DNA of 64,000 nt from Synaphobranchus kaupii (lineage: Eukaryota; Chordata; Actinopteri; Anguilliformes; Synaphobranchidae), in NCBI GenBank assembly GCA_029718625.1, contig CM056395.1, positions 25,623,899-25,687,898 on the forward strand, in the 5' to 3' direction. The translations under genes were made by a program, and so were the position numbers. Shown here piece by piece: positions 30,485 to 45,400 of this stretch; the stretch's first letter is position 1, and every line of letters starts with the position of its first letter. The notes beneath the pieces were generated by a model. It did not search any database, was not told the DNA's origin, and saw nothing but the letters and a program-made list of their open reading frames with translations.

Positions 30485-33400
30485 TTAATTATTTTGAGTA
30501 CATGTTCCAGCGTGATTGCTCAGCGCACAGGCACCTATTTCCAAAGGGGTTCACCTGGGGGAAGAGAAGGCACGGATAGGAACGTCTCCAAAGACTGTGC
30601 ACGCCCTCTGAAATGTTTTTTTTTTTTTTGCTTTTGCTTTTGCTTTATGGTTTTGTTTGTGGTTAATTCACAACGATGAACGTCTTTCTGAACATTCTGT
30701 CCAGGACCAGGGTTTATTTGGATCAAATTTGGTTTCAGATTTCAGATTTGGTTTTGGATTCTCACATTTTTTTCTATAAAGTCACAAAAAGCATTTCTTG
30801 GTATTTAGGAGGAAAATGTGTAAAGGGAGATTGTGATACAAACCGAAGAAGACAAAACAAATTCGTAGAGCGTTGGAAGACATTGCTTAATGTTACTGTT
30901 ATTATAGGAAATGTAGTTTTATATGCATTAAAACTGAGAGGGGGCCCATTGACTTTATATGTTTAAATCCTTTGTCTCCCATCAGCCACTAGTTCTACTC
31001 CATGAAGTATTATAGCATTCAGAAAGAATCTTGATATTTGAAACAGAATGGCATGTTATGGCATATGCTGAAGCTAGCTCACAAAAGACCTAGATCTGAA
31101 TGTGATGAACGGCGTCTGCTCTGAGTAGTGATTTCCGCCAGTAAAGTAAGCCTTAATAAATTATAGCTTCTCTTTAGTGGTCCTAGATTTGAGTTATGTA
31201 TGGCTTTTCGTTATCATTACCTTTTGAAAGCTGTCAGGTGATACAATAGGGGAAAGTTACGCTGTAGTGCGTAGACGACCAGGGCACACAGTGCGTAGTC
31301 CGACAGCAAACACAGGTGCACACACTGAGACACGCGCACACTCACAGACCCACACTCGGTGTGACACTCACAGACCCACAGCCTTAAATAAAAGACGGTA
31401 GAAAAACCGGAATTCCTGCCACAGACCAAACCAGATGTTTTTCGCAGTTGAAACGGCGCGCTACCTCCTAATCACAAGCACTAAAGCCCACCGGGGTAAT
31501 GGTGGCTTTTTTTTTTTTCTGAACCTGCCAAAAAGACTACTGCTGGGTCACTTCCACAGTCTGCTATTAGGCCAGTGATGTGTGGTGATTACAGGGTGGG
31601 TCGAAGTGCAGACCCCTTACAATCTAGATCTGGAAAAAGCTCTCGGCTTTCAGCCTAAACTACCCCCCAGCCAGAGCTGTGCTTTACCCCAGGGGTATTT
31701 GCTTTTTGACTGGTAGTCACTGGCCAGCAGAGGAAGCCTCCCCTAACAAGCTGGGCTCCAACACAAAACATTGAGCGTTGCGAACCGTTCCTGGCCTTCC
31801 CGAAAAGTGTGCTTGTCATTTAAGAGTTGAGAGAGAGATTTAAGTATCACCCCCCCACCTTGTCTTCCATAGACAAAACATGGTTATTTTTGCTCTGTGG
31901 CTCACGGCCACAGCTGATAAGTCAATGAGAGGGCTGCACCTGTGCCTTCAAATGACATCATCATCTGGGGCTCTTGAGTGACAGATCCTGCTGAAAGGAG
32001 ACCCCCCCCCCAGTGCCGGTACTGAAGGATGGAGTTATAGAGCAATAGGGTTTGGCCAGTTCGGCTGTTGACATCAGCCGACAGAACAACTCCCACCTCC
32101 GCTGGACAACCCCCATCTCATTGTGAACCGGGGACTCTGGTCGATCCACAGCCTGTGTCAGAGTCACAGCTCAGCTGGTGAGCCGCAGAGAGGGAAATAG
32201 CAGCACATCTACATGTCTACAAGAACATGGATCGGTGGAACATGGTCAAAGTCTTCACTCAAAATACGGTTCTTCCTTCTTTCGTTTTTTACAGTGTAAA
32301 CTCAAAGACGTGAACCTGACCGGTCGACTGAAGAGGGTGTGAAACCCAAGCTTTTTCAACTCTAAATCAACTTAAAATCAGCAGGTTTTGTCTGTTGGAG
32401 GTATTTAGTGATTTGTGACTAACTGACTGTGCATCATGAAAAGCACACTCGCTGGTTGCCAAATGAGTATCACGGAGGAAGGTTCTCTTATGATGGACTT
32501 GATGTCCGACGTACATCAGCATTTTACCGGCTTGTTAAACATTTTAGAACACAACTGAGTTTTGGGCCAAAACTGTTCTATTTTTCATGTATTTGGTTAC
32601 GTTCTAATGGACGTGTTATCTTGCACAACTGAAGTTATTTGTGAATAGTTGTATAACGTAAGTTTAGGGACAGTCATAATGTTGCTTCAGGAGATGTAGT
32701 GTGAGTGATTTGGCTGTTATCCAATCTCGCAAAACAGCTTTTTATCAGGCAGAGACAAGTCATAGACTCTCTGTACAAACCAGGTATTTCCAAACAGATA
32801 CCTGTATTGATAAGATATCTCAACATAATAGGTTATGCACACACACACATGCAGACACACACGCGCACAGACACACATGCACACACACGCAGACATGCAC
32901 ACAGACACACACACATGCATACGCACGCACAGACACACACGCACACACACACAGACACACACACATGCATACAAACGTGCGCACACACATGCACACATAC
33001 ACGTGCACGCACACACACACACGCACATATGCTGACAGTGAGCGGGTGAGATTGTCAGTCAGTGGGAATGTGGGTGTGTCAGATTCTTGTAGGCGTGGGC
33101 AGTGAGACATGCCAGCCCCTGCCTTGCTGGAGGGGGATTTACTGCTGATGACTGGGACACGCACACCTGGCAACCCTCCAGCAACCCAGGTGCCCTGACC
33201 CCGGACCCCAAGCCCCAGGACTAAAGCCCTCCTGCCCCCGGACCCCAAGCCCCAGGACTAAAGCCCTCCTGCCCCCGGACCCCAAGCCCCAGGACTAAAG
33301 CCCTCCTGCCCCCCTGCACTGTCCCTCTACTGCTTCCACAGGGGATACTAGTACAGAGAGAGGAGAGTGAGAGAGAGGGAGAGGGAGAGGGGGAGGTAGA

Positions 33401-36400
33401 GTAGGGTAGAGAGAGAGAGACAGAGGAGAGAGGTATGAGGAATGGAGGGAGAGAGACTAATAGACAGACAGTGACTCGGGAGAGAACGAGAGAGAGGAGA
33501 GAGAGAGAGAATGGTAGAGGGAGTGAGAGGGTGGAATGGTGGGAAGCTTTTTTCTGGCTCAAGTATTTACATTATTATTATTATTATTATTTACATTATT
33601 GCTTCCCAAACAGCCCTATACCAGTTGGGATAACTGGTAACATCACAAGTGGACACATGGACTTGTGTAATAGTGGGTTTCACACAACACGTTCTATAGT
33701 ATTAGCTTTGTATTACTTTTTTTTTTTTAAATACGCAATGCAAATGTTTTTTGAAAAATTCTTCCTTCATTCCCATGGAAAAAAAAAAAAACTGGATTTT
33801 ACAAAGATACTGCAGGCAATCTGTACGTTTACATATGTGTGTGTGTGTGTGTGTTCACGTGTATGTGTGTGTGTGTGTTCACGTGTGTGTTGCATTCCAC
33901 CTTTAACACCAGGAGAGAGCTAGCAATGAAATGTGTAATGTGTTGTCAAGAACAGGAGCCTTTGGCAAGTACAATAAGAATTCCACAGGGAAGTGAATCT
34001 CAGAAGGTTATAGCCCTCCAGTCCTCTCAAATGGAAGGGCGGCTGTTGTATGTAGTGTGTTTGCAGTGCTATTAAATAGCAGGGTAGCTGTTTTGTGCAG
34101 TAATATATGTATATTTTATCCAACTGAATTATTAGTTAATTAATCAATTAATATTACTGATAATTATTTCAGCCTGTATTATAGACAATAATACAGAGTA
34201 CTAGCCTAATGTAGAATAATATTAAGTTATAACGTAGAGTTGTACAATAATATACTGTATGGTTGTACTGCTGAGTTTTGGAATAATATAGATTTATAAT
34301 ATTAAATATTCAGGAACATAAAGTTATATAGTTGGAATATAGTAATGGGGTGAAAAGCAGCTACATCAGTGCTTCAGTCTGATTGTATCGTCCTGCAGGT
34401 CAAAGGTCAGGGCTGTTAGAGACATGCCCACATTCCTCAGATCCTCTCCAGACTCTCCCCTGACCACGTGGCCGTTCTCACAGACTGACGGGGAGGGCTC
34501 TTGTGTTTCGGGAATCCTGTCCGATTCCGGGGAGGCCTCGTGTGACACTTCCCGCCAGCGCTCCGCGTCGTGTCAGACAGGAGCCGGGCGTTCCGCTATC
34601 CCTCGGATCGCGCTCCCAGTCAGAGCTCGTAAAGCACGGCACGTCCCCCCGGAGCTGAGCCTCGCTTACAGACCTGTGAAAGGCTAGCGTGTAACATGAC
34701 TAGCACACGCTCTCGACCTACAGAAACCCCGTGTCCCGACACACGGAGGCCACAGACACTGTACTGTCTGAACCTCCACATTCCCTAATATATATCCTAA
34801 TATATCCCGTAATATATACCTCAGAACAGGAATAAAATGGGTCCTTTACAGCAGGGGGTTCAAAACCGGGGTTCAGTGACACCCCCCTTACCTAGGAGAC
34901 TGGGGTATAGGGGTGTTGTGTTGTTTGAGGGATAGGGTTGTGCAACCGTATAAGGTATATAAGAAGTATTTTATTGTGTAAGAGGTGTGGGGTTATATAA
35001 AGTATGTAGCAGGTATAGGGTTGTGTTAGGTGTATATGGATGTGTTAGCTGTATAGCGATGTGTTAGGGGTATAGGGCTCTGTTGGGTGTATAGCGATGT
35101 GTTAGGGGTATAGGGCTCTGTTAGGTGTATAGCGGTGTGTAAGGGGTATAGGGCTGTGTTAGGTGTATAGCGGTGTGTAAGGGGTATACGGCTCTGTTGG
35201 GTGTATAGCGGTGTGTAAAGGGTATAGGGCTCTGTTGGGTGTATAGCGGTGTGTAAAGGGTATAGGGCTCTGTTAGGTGTATAGCGGTGTGTAAGGGGTA
35301 TAGGGCTCTGTTGGGTGTATAGCGGTGTGTAAAGGGTATAGGGCTGTGTTAGGTGTATAGCGGTGTGTAAGGGGTATAGGGCTCTGTTGGGTGTATAGCG
35401 GTGTGTAAGGGGTATAGGGCTCTGTTGGGTGTATAGCGGTGTGTAAGGGGTATAGGGCTCTGTTGGGTGTATAGCGGTGTGTAAGGGGTATAGGGCTCTG
35501 TTGGGTGTATAGCGGTGTGTAAGGGGTATAGGGCTCTGTTGGGTGTATAGCGGTGTGTAAGGGGTATAGGACTCTGTTGGGTGTATAGCGGTGTGTAAAG
35601 GGTATAGGACTCTGTTGGGTGTATAGCGGTGTGTAAGGGGTATAGGGCTATGTTAGGTGTATAGCGGTGTGTAAGGGGTATAGGGCTCTGTTAGGTGTAT
35701 AGCGGTGTGTAAAGGGTATAGGGCTGTGTTAGGTGTATAGCGGTGTGTAAGGGGTATAGGGCTCTGTTGGGTGTATAGCGGTGTGTAAGGGGTATAGGGC
35801 TGTGTTAGGTGTATAGCGGTGTGTAAAGGGTATAGGGCTGTGTTAGGTGTATAGCGGTGTGTAAGGGGTATAGGGCTCTGTTGGGTGTATAGCGGTGTGT
35901 AAGGGGTATAGGGCTGTGTTTTTGATTGATTGAAACCTTTATTTATACAAGGAAGTCCCACTGAGACCAAGGTCTCTTTTTCAGGGGAGCCTTGTTGGCA
36001 GACAGTTACAAAATTTACAAATACAAAGTTACAACTCATGTACAGATACATTCACAAATATAGTAAATATACAGATAAATAAAATATTATGTTTTACATA
36101 AGAAACAACACAAGACAGGGAGCAAAGTGATCAAGTCATCACTCAAAGCAAGTACATTTGGCCTCTTTCATTATCATGTTCAACAGAGCATTCTTGAAGG
36201 ATTCAATGGAGACAAAGCAATCCAGCTTTAGTGTATCCTGATATTTATTCCATATATAGGGCGCACATGTGCTAAAGGCAGTATTACCCAGGTTTGTTCT
36301 GGTTTTAGGTGCCTCTAATGTGATCCAATCTTGAGATCTGGTATAGTGACTTACGTTTTTAATGGACAAAAGCCTAGTCAGGTAAAGAGGAAGTTTAGCA

Positions 36401-39400
36401 ATTAATGCTTTATAAATAAAAAAAATGCTATGCTGTTTCCTTCTATAATTAAGAGAATACCACCCTACTGAATCATATAATGTACAATGATGTGTTCGGA
36501 AACCATCTCCCGTGATAAAGCGCAACACGCTATGATAAATTACATCTAAAGGCCTTAGAGTACTGTTTGAGGCGTGTCCATACAGAATATCCCCACAATC
36601 AAGCATTGGTAGGATTGTTGCCTGCACAATCCTCCTTCTGTTATTCAGTGAAAAACAGGATCTATTTCTGTACAGGAACCCGATTTTAGGTTTAATTTTT
36701 TTGGACAAGTTGGTCACATGGGTTATAAAAGACAAATCGTGATCCAGCCAGATACCTAAATATTTATAATATTGAACTTGCTCAATTTGAGCACCAGTCA
36801 AAGAGGATATAGAAGTATTTGGGACAATTGTATGTCTATTCTGTGTAGATAAGATCATATACTTTGTTTTCTCTATATTTAAAACTAGTGTAAGACCAGC
36901 TAGAGCTTGCTGTATAACATTAAAAGCAGATTGTAAATATGCAAGAGCTTGGGTGCTCGTTGATGCTGAGGCGTAAAGTACAGTATCATCTGCATAAAAA
37001 TGAGTATTACAGTTTTCTATATTACTAGCAATATCATTTATATAGATTGTAAACAAAATAGGTCCAAGTATTGAACCTTGGGGCACTCCTTTCTTGACTT
37101 CTAAGAATTGTGACTTCATATCCCCAACCATAATAGCTTGAGTTCTATTAGAAAGGTAGGCCTGGAACCAGGTACAGGCCACACTATCAAGCCCGATGGA
37201 GGACAACTTTTTCAATAAAATGTTATGGTCCACCGTATCAAAAGCCTTTGCTAGATCAATGAATAGGGCTGCGCATTTTTGTTTATTATCCAATGCTGTT
37301 ACTATGTCATTTATAACCAATGAGGTTGCTGTGATGGTGCTGTGGCCAGGCCTGAAACCAGATTGTTGTGGATTTAAAATGTTATTCACAGTTAAAAAGC
37401 TGCACAGTTGCCTCTTTACAAGTGATTCTAAAATTTTAGCCAGGCAAGACAATTTAGTGATCGGCCGATAGCTATTTACTGAACTGGCATCACCACCTTT
37501 GAATAATGGAAGAACAAGACCAGCTTTCCATACATTGGGAATGGTTCCAGTCAATAATGACAAATTAAAAATATGAGTTATCAAATGTGCAATGATTGGA
37601 GCTGCAAGACGCAAAAGTTTTGGGACCAAATGATCTTCCCCAGTAGATTTCTTCACATCTATGTGTTTCAATTCTGATAGGACCTCTTTCACTGTGAATT
37701 CCCTAAATGTAAACAGAGCTCTGTTTTCTGGAGAATTTGAAGTTTTTGACGTTAGGTGTACAGCAGTGTGTAAGGGGTATAGGACTCTGTTGGGTGTGTA
37801 AGGGGTATAGGGCTCTGTTAGGTGTATAGCGGTGTGTAAGGGGTATAGGGCTCTGTTAGGTGTATAGCGGTGTGTAAAGGGTATAGGGCTGTGTTGGGTG
37901 TATAGCGGTGTGTAAGGGGTATAGGGGTCTGTTGGGTGTATAGCGGTGTGTAAGGGGTATAGGGCTGTGTTAGGTGTACAGCAGTGTGTAAGGGGTATAG
38001 GACTCTGTTGGGTGTATAGCGGTGTGTAAGGGGTATAGGGCTCTGTTAGGTGTATAGCGGTGTGTAAGGGGTATAGGGCTCTGTTAGGTGTATAGCGGTG
38101 TGTAAAGGGTATAGGACTGTGTTAGGTGTATAGCGGTGTGTAAGGGGTATAGGGCTCTGTTGGGTGTATAGCGGTGTGTAAGGGGTATAGGGCTCTGTTG
38201 GGTGTATAGCGGTGTGTAAGGGGTATAGGGCTCTGTTGGGTGTATAGCGGTGTGTAAGGGGTATAGGGCTCTGTTGGGTGTATAGCGGTGTGTAAAGGGT
38301 ATAGGGCTGTGTTAGGTGTATAGCGGTGTGTAAGGGGTATAGGGCTCTGTTGGGTGTATAGCGGTGTGTAAGGGGTATAGGGCTCTGTTAGGTGTATAGC
38401 GGTGTGTAAGGGGTATAGGGCTCTGTTAGGTGTATAGCGGTGTGTAAGGGGTATAGGGCTCTGTTAGGTGTATAGCGGTGTGTAAAGGGTATAGGGCTGT
38501 GTTAGGTGTATAGCGGTGTGTAAGGGGTATAGGGCTCTGTTGGGTGTATAGCGGTGTGTAAGGGGTATAGGGCTCTGTTGGGTGTATAGCGGTGTGTAAG
38601 GGGTATAGGGCTCTGTTGGGTGTATAGCGGTATGTAAAGGGTATAGGGCTGTGTTAGGTGTATAGCGGTGTGTAAGGGGTATAGGGCTCTGTTGGGTGTA
38701 TAGCGGTGTGTAAGGGGTATAGGGCTCTGTTGGGTGTATAGTGGTGTGTAAGGGGTATAGGGCTCTGTTGGGTGTATAGCGGTGTGTAAGGGGTATAGGG
38801 CTCTGTTGGGTATATAGCGGTGTGTAAAGGGTATAGGACTCTGTTGGGTGTATAGCGGTGTGTAAGGGGTATAGGGCTCTGTTGGGTGTATAGCGGAGTG
38901 TAAGTGGTATAGGGCTCTGTTGGGTGTATAGCGGTGTGTAAAGGGTATAGGGCTGTGTTAGGTGTATAGCGGTGTGTAAGGGGTATAGGGCTCTGTTGGG
39001 TGTATAGCGGTGTGTAAAGGGTATAGGGCTGTGTTAGGTGTATAGCGGTGTGTAAGGGGTATATGTAAGCGGTATGTAACTCACCAGTCTGCTTCCAACC
39101 TTGTGTTCCAGATGTCATGGCGTCCTCAGTATCGCACCTCCAAGTTTCGGCACGTTTTCGGTAAACCTGCCACCAAAGAGCACAGCTATGATGGGGTCCC
39201 CATCACCAGGAGCGTCCAGGACAACCAGTTCTGCGCCGTCAACCCCAGATTCATCGCCGTCATCACCGAGTGCGCTGGAGGCGGAGCTTTCCTCATCCTC
39301 TCTATTCACCATGTAAGACCTTCCTCTAGCAGTGCTGTTATACACTATTCACCATTTAAGACCTTCCTCTAGCAGTGCTGTTATACTCTATTCACCATGT

Positions 39401-42400
39401 AAGACCTTCCTCTAGCAGTGCTGTTACACTCTATTCACCATGTAAGACCTTCCTCTAGCAGTGCTGTTACACTCTATTCACCATGTAAGACCTTCCTCTA
39501 GCAGTGCTGTTATACACTATTCACCATTTAAGACCTTCCTCTAGCAGTGCTGTTATACTCTATTCACCATGTAAGACCTTCCTCTAGCAGTGCTGTTATA
39601 CTCTATTCACCATGTAAGACCTTCCTCTAGCAGTGCTGTTATACTCTATTCACCATGTAAGACCTTCCTCTAGCAGTGCTGTTATACTCTATTCACCATG
39701 TAAGACCTTCCTCTAGCAGTGCTGTTATACTCTATTCACCATGTAAGACCTTCCTCTAGCAGTGCTGTTATACTCTATTCACCATGTAAGACCTTCCTCT
39801 AGCAGTGCTGTTATACTCTATTCACCATGTAAGACCTTCCTCTAGCAGTGCTGTTATACTCTATTCACCATGTAAGACCTTCCTCTAGCAGTGCTGTTAT
39901 ACTCTATTCACCATGTAAGACCTTCCTCTAGCAGTGCTGTTATACTCTATTCACCATGTAAGACCTTCCTCTAGCAGTGCTGTTATACTCTATTCAGTGC
40001 TGTTATCAGGATGTAGTACTATAGCTATACAAAATGTCTTGTGCTGCTTATTTGATTGAATATCAATGGAGCTGTTACCATTCAGTGTCATTAGCCAGAT
40101 GTGACCATGTCACTGAAAATAAACTCTCGTACATTATGGGTGTATTTATCTAAGGAGAAGGGATAATGTATTTATCTATAGCTGAGTAATGGCAGGTCTT
40201 AAAAACAGCAACAGGCATACACAGTAGATCTGCCTTTTGCTGTCAAGATTTGGGAGATTTGCAGTCGTACCCCATCCTTTTCCCCCCCATTAGACATTCT
40301 TACAAACATATTTCACTCTGTAAAATGGAAATAATGCTATAAATAACGCTGAGTTACAGTAACTTTTTTCTGGTCATTATTATGTTTTGTGCTGTGATTA
40401 GCGGTATCTCGGTCTGAGCCGTTCGGCGATACGTTTGGGGCGTGGGGCCGGGTTTGAGGAAGATATCTTCACTTGCGTGTCAGCACAATTTATGTGCCCT
40501 TCATTTTTCTCTGACTGAGGAGGATTCATCAAAAGAATGCCTCTTTTTTTCTCTCTCTCTCTCTCTCTTCGTGGCTTCGTGTGTCTGGTGTTGGCCTTGC
40601 TCTGGAATTACGTACGTCTTCAGGAATGGAAGGACCATTTTAAACCTCCTGCCTGTCTCAACCTCTCTCCTGGGGGAATGAAGCGTTGAGGGGCTGAAAT
40701 GACTAAGCCATTGTTCTCTTCCACACACACGCCCAGAACCCTCCTCTGATCTAATGAATTTATGACCCTGCTCCCGATTACCTGCAGTGGCTCAGGACAC
40801 CCAGCCGAGGTGGTACTTTGCCCTCCGGCTTCAACAACGCTCACCTGAGCCTCTCAACGCAGGTCCCTCTGAAATGATGTCATCCACAGTGTAACTCCAG
40901 ACACGCCTTGCCAACATCCCGAAATTCCTGTGATGCCAAATGACTGGCCTCAGTTCTCACAAGTTTGCTTAAGCACCTGTAGTGTTTGACTTGAACAGTC
41001 GACTGCGGAATCGATTTCTGGCACATTTATCACCAGACAGCTGGTCTAGATAGTATCACGCTGATATTCGGCGTTAGATTTCTCGGGGTCAATGTTGGCG
41101 CAGTCAGTAGGAATGGACACTCGGCGAACAGAATTTCACTTCGTTTTTTACTGTCTCGCGCACATTCGTGAACAGTCGAGTCCACTGAATCCTGTTCCAG
41201 CTGTGTGCTAATTTCTCCGAGCCGTTGCTCAATAGAATTGAGAACGCACACCCCTGGGGCAGGCTTGCTCTTGCAGATCTAGTTCTAGGTGCAAGTTCTC
41301 TGGTATGCTGTGGTGTCTCTAACATTCTTGTCCCGACTTGTGAAGAGGAGTCAGTCACATTTACTCGACATCTAACCGACTGAGTAGCACTTCTAAGTGT
41401 GACCTGTGAGTAGCTGTGGTATTAGCAAGACATGCATTTAAAGTGTTACGAGGTCATTTAAGCTGTTTCAGTATCCTGAGGGTTTGTGTACCAGCACCCA
41501 CATCCTTATGACAAGATCGACCCCCCCACCCCACAGCTCTTCCCCTTTCTGTATATGAATAAAAGCTTATTTCATAAGAAAAACATATATGCACAATCAT
41601 GGTATTAATACTGTTAAGGCCCGTCCACACCAAGAACGATAACTATAAATATATCGTTTTAAAAATCGTTCTAACTCAAGTGGATGGCGGAGTCCACACC
41701 AGAACCATAACGACACGACAGTGACGAACGGTATCGTTGGGATCACTTTCAGAGCGATTTGATGAACGATAGAAACACTGACGGCCAATCAAAATCCATC
41801 AGAATTTACAGGGCGCCATCGTTCATTGCCAAGCTGCCGACACAGCTGGAGCGCGCGGTGCTTGCTTGGTGCCGCTGTTTACAGAACAATATCGTTCATC
41901 AGTGTGGATGCTCACATCCTTATCGTTATAGTTATCGTTCTTGGTGTGGACGGGCCTTAAAGGCGTATTATGAATAAATTAGTAAGAACCAATCAGATTT
42001 AGAATTAGACGAAGATATTGTGCATAATTGGAACTTTAATTGGAGGAGTAGTTTTTAAGTACGCCTAGCCTTTTTTGGTGAATCATAAATATTTTAGGTT
42101 TACAGTTTATTGAACAAAATAAAATAAAATAATATCTATATATGTGTAAATATGATATATTTATGACATTGTGCTCAGTCTGAACATTCAACAAGGGATG
42201 ATTCTAGTGTCCAAGACAATGGACAAACGCTTGCATTGACAATGAATACAGGCAGAAATCCATTGACACACAAAGAACACAGGATTGCATTGACAGAGAG
42301 ACGGAACACTGATGCAGTCCAGAGCGGCTCAGTGGTAGTAAGCCTTGTTCACCTGTATCAAACGGATAGTTCTGTTTTACACAACCAGGTAAATAGCCAG

Positions 42401-45400
42401 ATGTGTAGCATGATAATTATGAGCCAGCAAACTGCATGAAATGTGAGTGCAACTGACTGACACTCGTTCCTCATCCTCACAAGTGATACTGTGAAAATTA
42501 TGAATAGGCTTGTTTGCTATATATCCTGGGCATGTGGTCACAGTGCTGGGCCAGTGAGTTTCTGAAGTCACTGTCTGGTTTGTTTTTCTTGAAGGTCAAC
42601 CCTTGGGTTGTGATTATACCCAAGCTAAGCAGTTATTCTGCTGGTGGGACGTAATGTTTAGGTCTGGCAGGTCTACAAGGAGCTGGGTCGTAAGTGTCTT
42701 GCAGCACTGATGTTATGTCCAGTGCCAAAGGCACGTGTGAGTATGTCCACCACTAATTAAAGGGTTGAGGGTCTCACATCCTCATTAGATACTAGTACCA
42801 GCCTGTGGGTGTTTTTTTGTTTGCCACTGCTGGTGGCCAGTGCTGGAACATTCCTGGTTGACTTCCGGCCTATCGGTGAGCAACGTTGGCCCACTGGTAC
42901 ACATGACGTAAAGTCGTGTGGGTCAATTGGGTCACGTTTATTGGGTAATTATTACCAGGGTCCAGGAATCATAACCTAAATACAGTGGCTCTCAAGAAAA
43001 TTGTAAAAGGCGTGTTCATATGTATCTGACCAAAGGTATGTACGCATTTGGCTAGAATCCCAGATAATGTGTCAATCGATAATATAATGTGTCACAATCC
43101 CATCTGCCTGTACACAAGGGAGGGCCGAGCAGGAACTGTTGGGACCTCGACTCTTAAAGTGGCAACTCTATAGCTCTGGGTATGGTCTGGTCAATTAACG
43201 TGGGCGGTAAGGGGGGGGGGGGGTGTAGTCTGGGTATACACAGGATGTTACAGCCCCAATTCCTCCCGCCAGACAGGAAAAGTGGACCCGCACCACCCAC
43301 GTGTTTCTGGACACAGAGGGAACGTTATGGACATCAAGTGGAACCCTTTCGATGACTTCTGCATCGCTTCGTGCTCAGAGGACTCCACGGTAGGCTTGCT
43401 AATTGCTGGAGAACCGTGGCACGTTCACCCAAGGTTAGCACAATGCTAATATTAATACAGGGTTAAATGCACCAGGAATTAGCATTACGCTAATGCCTAT
43501 ACAGGGGTCCTCTGACATGGGAGTTATCAGGGCGGTGTGAGTGTACAAATACTGCAGGCATAGGGGTCCAAGTTTCCTGCTCTAGTCAGGGCCACTCCTG
43601 ACGTATTTGGGGGGGGGGTCCTCTTCTGTATAGGACGGGACGGCCCTGGCTCTGCTTAATAGCCTGTGCATTGGGATTGGAAAGATGTCTGTATAATAAA
43701 ACCAGATTATGATATACAGACAAATTCAAGTTTCTCTGTGTATTTCCAAGCATGAAAATATGAAAATATAACAGACTCGCAGAATAGGGCTAGGATTGTT
43801 AGTATTTTTTTATAGTACAATAACATATAAGAGAAGATGGGAGGTAACTCTTATTGGCCCCAATTCCTTTAAATGTTTAATTATTTTAATGTGCCCCAGG
43901 TGAAAATTTGGGACATTCCAAAGCACGGGCTGTTGAGGAACCTCACCGTACCCCGAAAAGAGCTGCAGGGTCACTCCCGAAGGGTGGGGCTCATCGAGTG
44001 GCACCCCACCGCCAACAACGTCCTGTTCAGCACGGCGTACGACTACAAGGTACCGAGCAGCTGGGACTGCCGTACACACACACACACACACGCACGCACG
44101 TGCACAGGCCTACACATGCAGACGGAAGCACACACTCACACGCACATATACACACGCACACACTCACGCACATATACACACACGCACACACTTACACGCA
44201 CATATACACACACACACACACAGCCATGTATGCAAGCGCATACAAACCCATGTGTGCACACAGACAAACGTACACTCCAGCAGAAAGACTAAATCCCCGC
44301 ATGAATATTACATAACCATGTGTATATACAGTACATTTCCACCTTTCTGCAGCCATGAGCTTTTCGCACCAGTGCTTTGTATGTAATGCATAATAATACA
44401 TAACCTATGTACATAACCAAAGCAGGTGTCTGATGTTGACGGTATTACAGGTGATGGTGTGGAACCTGGACTGCCCAGAGCAGGTGATCAAGAATCCTGT
44501 AAAGACCATCAGCTTTCACACAGACGTGGTCCTGTCCATGTCCTTCAACACCGACGGCAGCCGGCTGGCCACGTCCTCCAAGGACAGGAAGATTCGCGTG
44601 ATTGACCCCCGCAGCGGGGCTCTCCTGCAGGTACGCCTGTGTACGAGTGAACCTTTTACACCTGCACCTGCCCTTTTACACCTGGTGCAGGCTACACTTC
44701 TTCATTCCAAATTAGCCACCAAAATATTACCATGTCTCCCTGTAAAACTACCCATTCCTCCTCAATCTACCAAGTTCCAATAATAAACAGCCCTCCATGT
44801 CAACACTCACATTCAATACTCAGGGAGATGAGTGTTTATTCAAAGCTTTAGACAGCTTCATAGAAAGCTGATAGTTTTAAGTGTCATGGTTTGAGTAGTT
44901 CTAACTAGGTTTAGATGGATTCTTTTTTTCCAAATCTGATATTTTTTCATGTTCCACAAAATCATAATAATGAATAAAATAATGATTTTTCACATTTATA
45001 CAAGTATCTACATTAATTAATATGATTTTGCACAACCGGGTGTCTTTGATTTATGATAACTCCTGAAGCAAAAGAAATTTGAATCATGTATTTTTGTGTG
45101 AATACTTTGAAATAGATTCACGGGTCCTAAAATACTCTTAATTCAACATTTTGAAGGAAAGTGTAAGGTCACACCAGTAGAGACATTTAGACTGACGGAG
45201 ACACGCAAAGCTATGTGCTCACATGACCACCGGCCCTCCACACTACATATACAAAACTCACACCTTCACAAAAACTGGGTTTGAAACAGCCCTATAGAGC
45301 CGGACTCAAATGCAGTGAGTCACAAAAGCTGGGTTTGAAACAGCCCTGTAGATCTGGGATAAAATGCGGTGAGTCACAAGGTATATCTATCTCCACTCTA

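Noticed and set aside
37196..37471. Plus-strand 91-codon frame
   Set aside because: Antisense shadow of the LINE reverse transcriptase.
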